The notes beneath the pieces were generated by a model. The model worked only from the letters and a program-made list of their open reading frames with translations, did no database searches and was not told where the DNA came from. The position numbers were made by a program, and so were the translations under genes. From Micromonospora vinacea (lineage in GTDB: Bacteria > Actinomycetota > Actinomycetes > Mycobacteriales > Micromonosporaceae), in NCBI RefSeq assembly GCF_015751785.1, contig NZ_JADOTY010000001.1, positions 3,348,001 through 3,412,000 of the forward strand: 64,000 bases of DNA. Reading direction: 5' to 3'. Of the stretch, positions 1 through 9,361 are shown piece by piece (the first letter of the stretch is position 1; the number at the start of each line of letters is the position of its first letter).

Positions 1-377
1 TACGGATCGCGTGGCGGGAGGCCGGGAGGCATCGTGACCGGGGGGTCACCTGCTCACCGGGGCGTCGCGCGACGCGGCGGTGTTCCCGCGGCGAAAGCGG
101 GGACAGGGGGAGACTGTACTGATGGGTGGTTAATGAGGGGAGTTCAGATCATTGCCATCCGGCAATGTAGTCGATTCGTGATCTTTGATATACCGAAGGT
201 GTCTGTCCGGTCACTGGGGACGGTGCGTCCGCTGCGGGCTCCACGGTGGATACCGCACCGTCGGGGCTGCTCAGGTGCTCCGCGTCTTCGCCGGCCGGCC
301 GGCTCCTCGGATCCGCGCCGTGCTGACCGGGTCCGTGCCGCATCGCGTAGCGTCGCGGGCATGAGCAGGAGGAAACG
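1..377. other. Intergenic region upstream of rsmD
   Basis: No convincing gene is seen here. The first 37 bases could be the last codons of an upstream gene (one rightward frame ends in TGA at 35-37), but too little is present to identify it. Bases 120-210 are clearly lower in GC than the surroundings. They contain a 7-bp inverted repeat, CATTGCC-atcc-GGCAATG at 150-167, and an AT-rich stretch with TATACC near 188-195. A promoter or operator for rsmD-coaD is plausible, but no good -35 box was found. The rsmD ribosome binding site AGGAGG lies at about 366-371. Confidence 0.4.
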
Positions 378-941
378 GTGACCCGGATCGTGGCCGGGAC
401 GCTCGGTGGCCGGCGGATCGCCGCGCCGCCCGGCGCCGGCACCCGACCCACCTCGGACCGGGTCCGGGAGGCGCTGTTCAGTGCCGTCCAGGCCGAGGTC
501 GATCTCGACGGCGCCCGCTTCGCCGACCTGTACGCCGGCTCCGGCGCGGTCGGGCTGGAGGCGCTGTCCCGGGGGGCCCGGCACGTGTTGCTTGTCGAGT
601 CCGACCCGCGGGCGGCTCGGGTGATCCGGGAGAACGTGGCGACCCTCCGCGCCGGTCCGGCGGCCCGTCTGGTCACCGGCAAGGTGGCGACGGTGCTGGC
701 CTCCGGGCCGGACGGCGAGCCGTACGACGTGGTCTTCGCCGACCCGCCGTACGCGGTGCCGGACGAGGAGATCACCGCGATGTTGGCCGCGCTGGCCGAC
801 GGGGGCTGGTTGGCGCCCGACGCGCTGGTGGTGGTGGAGCGTTCCCGCCGGACCAGGGAGTTCGACTGGGTGGAGGGGATCACCGCCGAGCGCAGTCGCC
901 GTTACGGCGAGACCACCCTTTGGTACGGTCGCCGATCATGA
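378..941 (+). CDS. rsmD: 16S rRNA (guanine(966)-N2)-methyltransferase RsmD
   Basis: A 187-residue SAM-dependent methyltransferase, expected to methylate G966 of 16S rRNA during small-subunit assembly. The SAM-binding motif [15 protein letters not shown] is at residues 50-64 and the catalytic DPPY motif at 122-125, as in RsmD. Length fits the family. The GTG start has AGGAGG about seven bases upstream. The stop overlaps the start of coaD by four bases (ATGA), so the two are probably translationally coupled; this pairing is common in bacteria. Confidence 0.93.
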   Translation: MTRIVAGTLGGRRIAAPPGAGTRPTSDRVREALFSAVQAEVDLDGARFADLYAGSGAVGLEALSRGARHVLLVESDPRAARVIRENVATLRAGPAARLVTGKVATVLASGPDGEPYDVVFADPPYAVPDEEITAMLAALADGGWLAPDALVVVERSRRTREFDWVEGITAERSRRYGETTLWYGRRS

Positions 942-1420
942 GACGTGCGGTGTGTCCCGGTTCGTTCGACCCGGTCACCAACGGACACCTCGACATCATC
1001 GGAAGGGCCAGTCGGCTCTTCGATGAGGTGATCGTCGGTGTGTTGGTGAATCAGTCGAAGAGTGGCCTGTTCACCGTCGAGGAGCGCATCGAGATGCTCC
1101 GCGAGGTGACCTCGTCGTACGGCAACGTGCGGGTCGAGTCGTTCCGAGGGCTGCTGGTGGACTTCTGCCGGGCCCAGCAGGCCAGTGTGCTGATCAAGGG
1201 GCTGCGGGCGGTCAGTGACTTCGACTACGAGTTGCAGATGGCCCAGATGAACATCGGGCTGGCTGGTGTCGAGACGCTCTTCATGCCGACCAACCCGCTC
1301 TACTCGTTCCTCTCGTCGAGCCTGGTCAAGGATGTGGCCAAGTGGGGTGGCGACATCTCCGCCCACGTCCCCGACCCGGTCCGCGAAGCCCTCCAGGCCC
1401 GCCTGGGCCCTCGCCCCTGA
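938..1420 (+). CDS. coaD: Phosphopantetheine adenylyltransferase
   Basis: A 160-residue cytoplasmic enzyme that transfers AMP from ATP to 4'-phosphopantetheine, giving dephospho-CoA, the penultimate step of CoA synthesis. The nucleotidyltransferase motif TNGH is at residues 14-17 (family T/HxGH) and the second nucleotide-binding motif [11 protein letters not shown] at 123-133. Length matches the family (about 160). The ATG at 938 was chosen over an upstream in-frame GTG because it gives the canonical N-terminus [12 protein letters not shown] and overlaps the rsmD stop by four bases. Confidence 0.96.
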   Translation: MRRAVCPGSFDPVTNGHLDIIGRASRLFDEVIVGVLVNQSKSGLFTVEERIEMLREVTSSYGNVRVESFRGLLVDFCRAQQASVLIKGLRAVSDFDYELQMAQMNIGLAGVETLFMPTNPLYSFLSSSLVKDVAKWGGDISAHVPDPVREALQARLGPRP

Positions 1421-1445
1421 CCCGCCCTGCCTCCCTCCCACCCCG

Positions 1446-1515
1446 CGATCTTGCACTTGTGGTTCCCGGATCGCCCCTTTCGGCGCGGTTTGGCGCAACC
1501 GAAAGTGCAAGATCG
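1446..1515. repeat. Palindromic repeat, family A, copy 1
   Basis: A 70-bp inverted repeat 25 bases after the coaD stop. The left tip CGATCTTGCACTT (1446-1458) is the exact complement of the right tip AAGTGCAAGATCG (1503-1515). Pairing continues inward with a GGTT/AACC block. The same 13-base tips recur at 29407-29475 and 63935-64000. It could act as a transcript-ending hairpin for coaD, but conserved tips with variable centres suggest a dispersed element. Confidence 0.85.
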
Positions 1516-1692
1516 ACGGAATGGGAGGCCGGGATGGTGGCGCGGGAGAGCCAGGGGTGACTATGTCGCGACTCGCCGGGTTGGGGTGAGTGGGGCGGTG
1601 GTGGGGCGGGCACGACATGATTGGTGGCGCGGGGAACGGCCGTAGCCCGCATCATGGAGGTCGGCCGACGAACGACAGGAGTGAGGTAGCCG

Positions 1693-2190
1693 GTGGACCC
1701 GCTCGATCGCATCGACGAACTGATCGCCATCCTGGAGCAGGCCCGCTCCGTCCCGATGTCGCGCAACAACTGCATGGTCGACCGGGGTGAGATGATCGCT
1801 GCCCTCGATGAGATGCGTGCCGATCTCCCCGCCGACCTGCGTCGCGCCGCCGCACTCCTGGAGGAGCGCGACAAGATCATGGACGCCGGCAAGCGTGAGG
1901 CGGACCGGATCATCAGCGAGGGTGAGGCAGAACACGCCCGCCTGGTCTCGGTGAACGAGATCACCGTGTCGGCCGAGCACGAGGGCGCCCGGATCATCGG
2001 CGAGGCCCGTGCCGAGGCGCAGCGCCTGCGTGAGGAGGTCGACGACTACGTCGACACCGCGCTGGCCAACTTCGAGCAGTTCCTCACCCGGGCGCTGGCC
2101 TCGATAGAGCGCGGCCGGGACAAGATGCACGCGCTGCGGGAGATCGGCACCTTCGCTGGGGATGAGGCGGAACGCCCGCTACCCTTCTGA
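1693..2190 (+). CDS. SepIVA-like DivIVA-domain cell-division protein
   Basis: A 165-residue, highly charged, mostly helical protein starting with a GTG. It opens with MDPLDRIDELIAILEQARSV and continues as a long predicted coiled coil rich in Glu, Arg and Ala. Its size, N-terminus and position between coaD and the DUF177-rpmF-rnc-mutM block match mycobacterial Rv2927c (SepIVA), a septum-associated DivIVA-like protein. The similarity is from memory. Older annotations call such proteins ATP synthase subunit B-like because of the coiled coil, but no membrane anchor is seen, so that is unlikely. A role in septation or polar growth is inferred. Confidence 0.7.
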   Translation: MDPLDRIDELIAILEQARSVPMSRNNCMVDRGEMIAALDEMRADLPADLRRAAALLEERDKIMDAGKREADRIISEGEAEHARLVSVNEITVSAEHEGARIIGEARAEAQRLREEVDDYVDTALANFEQFLTRALASIERGRDKMHALREIGTFAGDEAERPLPF

Positions 2191-2299
2191 GCGGCACCTC
2201 ACCAGCCGACTTCTCAGGCGGGCGTCGCCCCCGGTTCGACGGTCCGGTGGTCGTCCAGGTAACCTTTTTTGTCGGCCTCTCACCGGCCGGAGTCTAACT

Positions 2300-2863
2300 A
2301 TGCCCAAGCACTCGCCATCGACACTCAACCCCAGGTCGCCGTTGGTCCTCGACACGAGGGACCTCCCGCGTCGCCCTGGCGCGTTGCGTGAGGTCCGGCG
2401 GGTCGTGCCGGCACCGGCGGACCTCGGTGTGGAGTTGATCGGCGTGCCGGAGGGCGCGGACCTCGACCTCGATCTGAGGTTGCAGTCGGTGTCCGAGGGC
2501 GTGCTCGTCTCCGGGACCATCACCGGTCCCGTCCGGGGCGAGTGCGGCCGTTGCCTGCGCGAGATCAACGACTCGATGGGCGTGACGATCCAGGAGCTGT
2601 ACGCGTACGAGGACAGCACCACGGACGCCACGACCGACGAGGACGAGGTGGGCCGGATGCAGGGCGATCTGATCGACCTGGAGCCGGCGCTGCGGGACGC
2701 GTTGGTGCTCACGCTGCCGACCAACCCGCTCTGCCGGGAGGACTGCCCAGGACTGTGCCCCGAATGCGGGGCGCACTGGGACGATCTGCCGGCCGACCAC
2801 AGTCACCAGCAGATCGACCCGCGTTGGGCGGGCCTGTCGCAACTGACCGTTACAGAGGAGTAA
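2300..2863 (+). CDS. DUF177 (YceD-family) protein
   Basis: A 187-residue protein of the YceD/DUF177 family, almost always encoded just before rpmF as here. Family members are linked to rRNA or large-subunit maturation, though the exact role is unclear. Four Cys residues sit in CxxC-type pairs: GECGRC mid-protein and CPGLCPEC near the C-terminus, suggesting a bound metal. The ATG at 2300 was preferred over upstream in-frame starts, because the extra N-terminal residues are Arg-rich and unlike the family. rpmF begins five bases after its stop. Confidence 0.88.
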   Translation: MPKHSPSTLNPRSPLVLDTRDLPRRPGALREVRRVVPAPADLGVELIGVPEGADLDLDLRLQSVSEGVLVSGTITGPVRGECGRCLREINDSMGVTIQELYAYEDSTTDATTDEDEVGRMQGDLIDLEPALRDALVLTLPTNPLCREDCPGLCPECGAHWDDLPADHSHQQIDPRWAGLSQLTVTEE

Positions 2864-2868
2864 GAACC

Positions 2869-3042
2869 GTGGCCGTCCCGAAGCGCAAGATGTCGCGCAG
2901 CAACACCCGGTCCCGCCGGGCGAACTGGAAGGCGACAGTGGTCGCGACCGTTGCGTGCCCGCAGTGCAAGTCCCCGAAGCTGCCGCACGCCGCCTGCTCC
3001 GTCTGCGGCACCTACAACGGCCGCCAGGTTCTCGAGGTCTGA
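2869..3042 (+). CDS. rpmF: 50S ribosomal protein L32
   Basis: A 57-residue ribosomal protein starting MAVPKRKMSRSNTRSRRANW, the canonical L32 N-terminus. Two CxxC pairs (C30/C33 and C43/C46) form the zinc ribbon of the zinc-binding paralogue type, so this is not the zinc-free version made under zinc starvation. The GTG start follows GAGGAG of the preceding gene's end, so translation is probably coupled to the DUF177 gene. Confidence 0.97.
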   Translation: MAVPKRKMSRSNTRSRRANWKATVVATVACPQCKSPKLPHAACSVCGTYNGRQVLEV

Positions 3043-3054
3043 CCTGGACGCCGA

Positions 3055-4140
3055 GTGACGCCCCCGACCCCAGGTCGGGCGGCGCGCGCATCCTGGCATT
3101 CGCCCGGTGCTCCGGCTCCCTCCGACGCCGGCCGGCCCAATCCGGCCGGCGTTCCGGTGGAGCCGGGCGCCGCGCGGATCGCCGTTGACCTCCTCGGCGG
3201 GGACGACGCTCCCGCCGTCGTGGTTGACGGCGCTCTGCGGGCCATGCGCGCCGACCCTGACCTGCATCTGCTTCTCGTCGGTCCGACCGAGGTCGCCGAC
3301 GAGTTGATTGCTGCCCTCGATCCGGCGCAACGCGCCCGGATCACGGTGCGGCCCGTCCGCGATGTCGTCGGCATGGCCGACCATCCCAGCGCCGCCCGCT
3401 CCGAGAGCACCGTCCGGGCCGCGGTCACCGCCGTCCGTGACGGGACCGCCGACGCCCTGGTCTCCGCCGGCGCCACCGGTGCCACGGTCACCGCCGCCGT
3501 GCTCGGCCTCGGCCGCTCGCCGGAGATCCGCCAACCCGCGCTGGCCGCCACCCTGCCCGCCGTGGCGGGGCCGGTCGTGCTGCTCGACGTCGGCGGCTCC
3601 CTGGAACCCCGCCCGGCCACCCTCGCCCGCCACGCCGTGCTCGGCGCCGCCTACGCGGCGGTGGCCCACTCGATCGCCGCGCCCCGGGTCGGGCTGCTGT
3701 CGGTCGGCACCGAGGCCGGCAAGGGTGACCGGGTCCGCCGCGCCACCGACCCGCTGCTCGCCGTCGAACCGCTGCCCGGTGGGGCGCGCTACGTCGGTCT
3801 GGTCGAGGGGTACGACGTGGCCCTCGGCGCGCGCGCCGATGTGGTCGTCACCGACGGCTTCACCGGTAACGTGCTGCTCAAGGCCATTGAGGGCGCGTAC
3901 GCGATGGCCGGCGGCCCACCCGCCCAGGGCGGCGCGCCTCGCGCGGCGGCCCTGTTGGGCGTCGCGGGGACGGTGGTCGTGTGCCACGGGTCCGCCCGCG
4001 CCGACGACGTCGCCTCCGGCATAGCTCTCGCCGCCCACCTGTGGCGGCGGCGCGCCACCGATCTGGTCTCCGCGTTGCTCGACCGCGACGCCGCGACGGA
4101 TCGCACCGATTGCTCCACCGACACCGAGGTACGCACATGA
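3055..4140 (+). CDS. plsX: Phosphate acyltransferase PlsX
   Basis: A 361-residue protein of the PlsX family, which makes acyl-phosphate from acyl-ACP to start phospholipid synthesis. Recognisable blocks are LLGGDDAP near residue 45 (family xMGGDxxP), [34 protein letters not shown] and the C-terminal GxxxVCHGSA. The first ~40 residues are a Pro/Ala-rich extension not usual in the family, so the true start could be downstream. The gene sits between rpmF and rnc, a common bacterial arrangement, and its stop overlaps the rnc start by four bases. Confidence 0.83.
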   Translation: MTPPTPGRAARASWHSPGAPAPSDAGRPNPAGVPVEPGAARIAVDLLGGDDAPAVVVDGALRAMRADPDLHLLLVGPTEVADELIAALDPAQRARITVRPVRDVVGMADHPSAARSESTVRAAVTAVRDGTADALVSAGATGATVTAAVLGLGRSPEIRQPALAATLPAVAGPVVLLDVGGSLEPRPATLARHAVLGAAYAAVAHSIAAPRVGLLSVGTEAGKGDRVRRATDPLLAVEPLPGGARYVGLVEGYDVALGARADVVVTDGFTGNVLLKAIEGAYAMAGGPPAQGGAPRAAALLGVAGTVVVCHGSARADDVASGIALAAHLWRRRATDLVSALLDRDAATDRTDCSTDTEVRT

Positions 4141-5060
4141 GCAACGACAAGCGGCGGCGGGCGTCCGTCGGTCACCTGGAAGCCGCCTTCGGAGTGAGCC
4201 TGGAACCCGAGCTGCTCCAGCGCGCGTTGACCCACCGGTCGTACGCGTACGAGAACGGCGGGCTGCCGACCAACGAGCGGCTGGAGTTCCTCGGCGACTC
4301 GGTGCTCGGCGTGGTTATCACCACGGCGCTCTTCCACAACCACCCGGATCTGCCCGAGGGGCAGTTGGCCAAGCTGCGGGCCAGCGTGGTCAACATGCGC
4401 GCGCTCGCCGACGTGGCCCGCGGTCTGGGCCCGGACGGGCTGGGCGCGTACCTGCTGCTCGGTAAGGGTGAGGAGACGACCGGGGGTCGGGACAAGGCGA
4501 GCATCCTGGCCGACACGCTGGAGGCGCTGCTCGGCGCGATCTACCTCCAGTACGGCCTGGACACCACGGGGATCGTCATCCACCGGCTCTTCGACCCGCT
4601 GATGGCCGAGTCGGCTGGTCGCGGGGCCGCCCTGGACTGGAAGACCAGCCTCCAGGAGCTGACGGCGGCGCTTGGGCTCGGCGTGCCGGAGTACCGGATC
4701 GAGGGCACCGGCCCGGATCACCTCAAGACGTTCACCGCCTGGGTGGTGGTGGCCGGCAACCGGTACGGCGGCGCCGAGGGGCGCAGCAAGAAGGAGGCCG
4801 AGCAGCGGGCCGCCGAGGCCGCCTGGCGGACGCTCGCCGAGCAGAACGGCCAGAACGGCGACGAGGGCCAGGATGGTCGGGCCGGCGACGACCGCCAGGA
4901 CCAGTCAGACGTCCGGGACGACTCGGCCGACCGGGACGAACCGTTCGGGCCGCTGGAGCGCGCCGAGCGGGCGGCCCAGGCCGAGCAGGCCGACCACCTG
5001 GCGCAGGCACTGCCGGCCGGGGGTGCCGACGGCCACGAGACGGGTCGGCGGCGTGCCTGA
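4137..5060 (+). CDS. rnc: Ribonuclease III
   Basis: A 307-residue endonuclease that cleaves double-stranded RNA, including rRNA precursors. The signature [11 protein letters not shown] is at residues 47-57, with further catalytic acidic residues around [12 protein letters not shown] double-stranded-RNA-binding domain follows, ending in [17 protein letters not shown]. After it comes a ~65-residue acidic, Asp/Gln-rich tail absent from typical RNase III (about 225-250 residues). The ATG at 4137 overlaps the plsX stop. The next gene, mutM, starts eight bases before this stop. Confidence 0.96.
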   Translation: MSNDKRRRASVGHLEAAFGVSLEPELLQRALTHRSYAYENGGLPTNERLEFLGDSVLGVVITTALFHNHPDLPEGQLAKLRASVVNMRALADVARGLGPDGLGAYLLLGKGEETTGGRDKASILADTLEALLGAIYLQYGLDTTGIVIHRLFDPLMAESAGRGAALDWKTSLQELTAALGLGVPEYRIEGTGPDHLKTFTAWVVVAGNRYGGAEGRSKKEAEQRAAEAAWRTLAEQNGQNGDEGQDGRAGDDRQDQSDVRDDSADRDEPFGPLERAERAAQAEQADHLAQALPAGGADGHETGRRRA

Positions 5061-5910
5061 GCTGCCCGAGGTGGAGACCGTCCGGCAGGGGGTGGCCCAG
5101 TGGGTCGTCGGCCGGCGGATCGCCTCGGTCGAGGTTCGTCACCCGCGTGCGGTCCGCCGACATGGTCCGGGCGACGTGCACTTCGCCGACGTGCTCGCCG
5201 GCCGGACGGTGCTGGACGCCCGCCGTCGCGGCAAGTACCTGTGGCTGCCACTGGACAGCGGTGACGCGATCGTCGGGCATCTCGGTATGTCGGGTCAGCT
5301 GCTGCTCCAGCCACCCGGCACGACCGACGAGACCCATCTGCGGGTCCGGTTCCGGTTCGCCGACGACGGCCCGGAGTTGCGCTTCGTCGACCAGCGCACG
5401 TTCGGTGGGCTCTCGGTGAGCGAGGGCGGTGCCGAGCTGCCCGACGAGATCGCGCACATCGCCCGCGACCCGATGGACCCGGAGTTCTCCGACGAGGCGT
5501 TCGTCGCGGCGCTGCGCCGCCGGCACACCGAGGTGAAGCGGGCGCTGCTCGACCAGACCCTGATCTCCGGGGTGGGCAACATCTACGCCGACGAGGCGCT
5601 CTGGCGCGCCAAGCTGCACGGCGGCCGACCCACCGACGCGCTGACCGGCCCGGCCGCGCAGCGCCTGCTCGGACACGTCCGCGACGTGCTGGCCGAGGCG
5701 ATCAGCGAGGGCGGCACCAGCTTCGACGCCCTCTACGTCAACGTCAACGGCGAGAGTGGCTACTTCGACCGGGCGCTGAACGCCTACGGCCGCGAGGGCG
5801 AGCCGTGCCGGCGGTGCGGCGCGCCCATCCGCCGCGAGGCGTTCATGAACCGCTCCTCGTACAGCTGCCCGCACTGTCAGCCACGGCCCCGGGGTTCCCT
5901 TCGGGGATGA
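5053..5910 (+). CDS. mutM: Formamidopyrimidine-DNA glycosylase
   Basis: A 285-residue base-excision repair enzyme that removes 8-oxoguanine and ring-opened purines and nicks the abasic site. The N-terminus is the canonical [12 protein letters not shown], with the catalytic Pro next to the start Met. The C-terminus has the zinc finger CRRC...CPHC. The helix-two-turn-helix region contains [15 protein letters not shown]. The GTG at 5053 is the only start giving the required N-terminus; it lies within the last codons of rnc, so the two are coupled. Gene order rnc-mutM is usual in actinobacteria. Confidence 0.96.
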   Translation: MPELPEVETVRQGVAQWVVGRRIASVEVRHPRAVRRHGPGDVHFADVLAGRTVLDARRRGKYLWLPLDSGDAIVGHLGMSGQLLLQPPGTTDETHLRVRFRFADDGPELRFVDQRTFGGLSVSEGGAELPDEIAHIARDPMDPEFSDEAFVAALRRRHTEVKRALLDQTLISGVGNIYADEALWRAKLHGGRPTDALTGPAAQRLLGHVRDVLAEAISEGGTSFDALYVNVNGESGYFDRALNAYGREGEPCRRCGAPIRREAFMNRSSYSCPHCQPRPRGSLRG

Positions 5911-6112
5911 CCCGGAGCCGGCTCGGGGCGATACCGGCGGGTCGCGGCGGGTCGCTCCGGGCAGGACCCCGGTGTACGTCCGGATCGCGGGCTGACGTCC
6001 GACGAACGCACCCCCGCGCCCGGTCCGGTGGTTCCAGGGTGGGCCCGGGTCGATCCCCGATGTGACCGCCTCGTCACGCACCTAGCGTCAGCACCGTTGA
6101 CAGGGGGTTGAC

Positions 6113-8350
6113 GTGACAGGGGGACCCGAGATGGGCAGAAGACCGGTGACGGTGCGGCTGGCGCGGTGGAGCGCCGAGCACCCGTGGCGGGCGATCGCAC
6201 TGTGGGCCGTGTTCGTGGCGGTGTGCTTCGTCGGCGGCAACGCCGCCGGACTCAACGAGGCCACGAGCGGTGACCAGGCGATCGGCGAGGCGGGGCGGGC
6301 CAGCCTGATCGTGGACGCCGGTGACTTCGACGACCCGGCCGAGGACAACGTCCTCATCACCTCCCGGGGTGGCACGTTGGACCAGGCGGCGGCGAAGGCG
6401 GCGGCCGACGACGCGGCGGCACGGCTGCGTACGGTCACCGGGGTGGCCGGGGTGGGCCAGCCGGTCACCGCGCGCGACGGATCGGCACTGCTGTTGCCGA
6501 TCACCATGTCGGGTGACCCGGAGACGGCCTCGGAGCGGGTGCAACCGTTGCGGGACGCCACCGCCACCGTGCAGGCCGCGCACCCCGAGCTGCGCGTCGA
6601 GCAGGTCGGCGGGCCGTCGATCGGTCAGGCCCTCGACGACACCCTGGGCAAGGACTTCAAGCGCGCCGAGCTGCTCAGCCTGCCGGTCACCCTGGCAATC
6701 CTGATCATCGCGTTCGGCGCGCTGATCGCGGCGAGCGTGCCTGTGCTGCTGGCGCTCTCCTCGGTGGCCGCCGCGATGGGTCTGTCCACTCTCGCCTCGC
6801 ACCTGGTGCCGGCCACCGACACCACCGCACCGGTGATCCTGCTGATCGGCATGGCGGTCGGCGTCGACTACTCGCTGTTCTACATCCGCCGGGAGCGGGA
6901 GGAACGCGCCAAGGGCCGGTCCGGTCTGGACGCTGTGGAGATCGCCGCGGAGACCTCCGGACACGCCGTTGTGGTCTCCGGCTTCGCGGTGATCATCTCG
7001 ATGGCCGGGCTGCTGCTCGCCGGTGACGTGGTCTTCTCGTCCCTCGCCATCGGCTCGATCCTCGTGGTGGCCGTCGCGGTGACCGGTTCGCTGACCGTCC
7101 TGCCCGCCCTGCTGGCCCGGCTCGGCCGTTGGGTGGACCGGCCCCGGGTGCCGCTGCTCTGGCGACTGACCGCCCCGCGTACCGGCCGGCACGGTGAGCC
7201 CCGCGCGCCCCGGCTGTGGCCGGCGGTGCTCCGGCCCGCGCTGCGCGCGCCGGTGGCGACGCTCGTCATCTCGGTCGGGCTGCTGCTCGCGCTGGCCGCA
7301 CCGGCGCTCGGCATGAAGCTGAAGTTCCCCGGCATGGAGGACCTGCCCCGCACGACTCCGGCGATGCAGGCGTACGACAGGCTCACCGCCGCCTTCCCGA
7401 GCGCCGGCACCAATCACGTGGTGGCCGTCCGGGCGCCGGCCGACCAGGCCGACCGGGTACGCGCCGCCCTCACCGACCTGTCCACCCGGGCGGCCGGTGA
7501 TCCGCTGTTCGCCCCGGCCGAGGCGGACGGCCCGAAGATCGAGGTGTCGGCCGACCGGCGGGTCTCGGTGCTGGACGTCCCCACCCCGTACGCCAGTCGG
7601 GACGACCGGTCGGTGCAGTCGTTGGAGAAGCTGCGCGGCGGCCTGGTCCCGGCCGAGCTGCGCGGCATCCCCGGCATCGAGTACGCGGTGGGCGGCGGCG
7701 TGGCCGACAGCGAGGACTACGCGCAGCACGTCCGGGACAAGTTGCCGCTGGTCATGGGCTTCGTGCTGGTGCTGACGTTCCTGGTCATGGCGTTCACCTT
7801 CCGGTCGGTGGTGATCGCGGCAAGCTCGATCGCGCTGAACCTGCTCTCCGCCGGCGCCGCGTACGGCCTGCTGGTGCTGATCTTCCAGGGTGAGTGGGCG
7901 GAGGGACTGCTCGGCTTCACGTCGATGGGCGCCATCGTGTCCTGGCTGCCGCTGTTCCTCTTCGTGGTGCTCTTCGGCCTCTCGATGGACTACCACGTCT
8001 TCGTGGTCAGTCGGATCCGCGAGGGAGTCCGGTCCGGCCTGCCCAACCGCGAGGCCGTGTCGTACGGGATCACCTCGTCGGCCGGGGTGGTGACCAGCGC
8101 GGCCATCGTGATGGTCGGGGTCTTCTCGATCTTCGCCACGCTGAGCACCATCGACATGAAGCAGCTCGGCATCGGTCTGGCGGCGGCGATCCTGCTGGAT
8201 GCCACGATCATCCGCGGCGTGGTGCTGCCGGCGTTGATGACCATGCTCGGCGACGCCAACTGGTGGGCCCCGCGCTTCCTGCGACCTCGCCCGGCGCCCG
8301 CGCCCACCGACCCACCCGCCCCCGCCCCGGAGCTGGTGCCGGTCCCCTGA
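6113..8350 (+). CDS. MMPL-family (RND-like) membrane transporter
   Basis: A 745-residue integral membrane protein with two MMPL repeats, each having one helix, an extracytoplasmic domain and a bundle of five helices. Recognisable motifs are GMAVGVDYSLFYIRREREER in the first half and FGLSMDYHVFVVSRIREG in the second, the family's proton-relay region. Relatives export lipids or drugs; the substrate here is unknown. Two starts are possible: GTG at 6113 and ATG at 6131. The ATG has AGGGGGA at an ideal distance. The gene faces its downstream neighbour and shares a terminator-like hairpin with it. Confidence 0.88.
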   Translation: MTGGPEMGRRPVTVRLARWSAEHPWRAIALWAVFVAVCFVGGNAAGLNEATSGDQAIGEAGRASLIVDAGDFDDPAEDNVLITSRGGTLDQAAAKAAADDAAARLRTVTGVAGVGQPVTARDGSALLLPITMSGDPETASERVQPLRDATATVQAAHPELRVEQVGGPSIGQALDDTLGKDFKRAELLSLPVTLAILIIAFGALIAASVPVLLALSSVAAAMGLSTLASHLVPATDTTAPVILLIGMAVGVDYSLFYIRREREERAKGRSGLDAVEIAAETSGHAVVVSGFAVIISMAGLLLAGDVVFSSLAIGSILVVAVAVTGSLTVLPALLARLGRWVDRPRVPLLWRLTAPRTGRHGEPRAPRLWPAVLRPALRAPVATLVISVGLLLALAAPALGMKLKFPGMEDLPRTTPAMQAYDRLTAAFPSAGTNHVVAVRAPADQADRVRAALTDLSTRAAGDPLFAPAEADGPKIEVSADRRVSVLDVPTPYASRDDRSVQSLEKLRGGLVPAELRGIPGIEYAVGGGVADSEDYAQHVRDKLPLVMGFVLVLTFLVMAFTFRSVVIAASSIALNLLSAGAAYGLLVLIFQGEWAEGLLGFTSMGAIVSWLPLFLFVVLFGLSMDYHVFVVSRIREGVRSGLPNREAVSYGITSSAGVVTSAAIVMVGVFSIFATLSTIDMKQLGIGLAAAILLDATIIRGVVLPALMTMLGDANWWAPRFLRPRPAPAPTDPPAPAPELVPVP

Positions 8351-8359
8351 CCGCCCGAA

Positions 8360-8400
8360 CCCGCTGGGCCAGGCCACGAATCGAGGCCCGGTCCAGCGGG
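8360..8400. terminator. Bidirectional terminator-like hairpin
   Basis: Two 16-base arms (8360-8375 and 8385-8400) pair with only two mismatches around a 9-base loop. It fills the short gap between two convergent genes, so it can end transcripts from both sides. There is no U-run, as is usual at high GC. Confidence 0.7.
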
Positions 8401-8401
8401 C

Positions 8402-9244
8402 TCAGGGGAGTGGGCAGGCTTCTCGGGACGCGTCCAGCGTGCGGTCCTTGCGGATCGACGCGAAGCCGTAGCCGACGGTGGTGACACAGAAGTCGTCGGT
8501 CGAGCCGGTGTACTCGACGTGGAAGACCGGCTTGTCGGCGTCGCTGAACGGCAGCAGCTTGGCGCACTGGGCCAGCCGGACGCACTCCTCGTTGACAGCG
8601 AAGTCGAAGTCCGGGGCCAGTGCGGCGAGCTGCGGCACGTCGTTGACCAGCCCGGGCGAGAGGCTCAACGAGCGGGCCAGTTCGGCCAGCCGGCGGTTGA
8701 ACAGCAGCTGGTCGTCGAAGTCGAGCGGAAAGCCGGTGCGCGCCGCGTACCCGTCGGCGTCGAAGAGCGCCACCGCGCCGAATCCCTTGCCCCGGCAGAG
8801 CCGGAACCGGTCGGTCAGTACCGGTCGGAGCGCGTCCCAACTGCGGACGTCCAGCCACCGGCTGTCGGGTCGACGTCCGGCCGCGCCCCGGACGACCTCC
8901 GGGAACCGGCTGGCGTCCGGGTCGTCGGAGCGGACCGACCCCACGTTGACCTGGCAGATCAACCGGCGGTCCCGGGAGCGCAGCTCAGCGGTCTGCGCGG
9001 CGGTGGTGGCCACCGGGTCGAGCAGGAAGACGTCGGCGTCCACCATCGGGTCGAGCGGGCCGCTGACCTGCCACTGCCACTGCCAGTGCCGGGCCTGGGC
9101 CGCCGGCCACGCGGTGGGCGCGCCGGGCGGGGTCAGCGTGGGCCGGCACCCGTACGCCGGCACCACCAGCACGAGGACGACGCCAGCGGACAGGACGCGT
9201 CGCAGTGGGCGTACGGCGACGTGTCGCCGCGGCCGGATCCGCAT
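8402..9244 (-). CDS. Secreted GH114-like (endo-alpha-1,4-polygalactosaminidase family) protein
   Basis: A 280-residue protein with a basic N-terminus, a hydrophobic signal segment ending VVPAYGC, and a GH114/TM1410-type barrel. The Cys at the end of the signal may be a lipidation site, but the lipobox is weak. Family-like blocks include WQWQVSGPLD, DVFLLDP, LICQVNVGS, GFGAVALFDADGY, PGLVNDVPQL and FAVNEECVRLAQC. The family hydrolyses galactosaminogalactan-like polymers; activity of this protein is inferred only. It is convergent with the MMPL gene. Confidence 0.78.
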   Translation of the reverse strand: MRIRPRRHVAVRPLRRVLSAGVVLVLVVPAYGCRPTLTPPGAPTAWPAAQARHWQWQWQVSGPLDPMVDADVFLLDPVATTAAQTAELRSRDRRLICQVNVGSVRSDDPDASRFPEVVRGAAGRRPDSRWLDVRSWDALRPVLTDRFRLCRGKGFGAVALFDADGYAARTGFPLDFDDQLLFNRRLAELARSLSLSPGLVNDVPQLAALAPDFDFAVNEECVRLAQCAKLLPFSDADKPVFHVEYTGSTDDFCVTTVGYGFASIRKDRTLDASREACPLP

Positions 9245-9361
9245 CGGCAGCTCCCGGGTCCCGGACGGCCGGTCGCCGTCCGCACCGGTACGCGGCCCGC
9301 ACGCTCCGGCCCGACGTACCTCACCGGGTCAAACGAGCGCGGGGGCGGGAACGACGCGCGG

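Noticed and set aside
6074..8377. Long leftward open frame opposite the MMPL gene
   Set aside because: Arg/His/Gln/Gly-rich with no motif, typical of antisense frames at high GC; the rightward gene has clear MMPL motifs.
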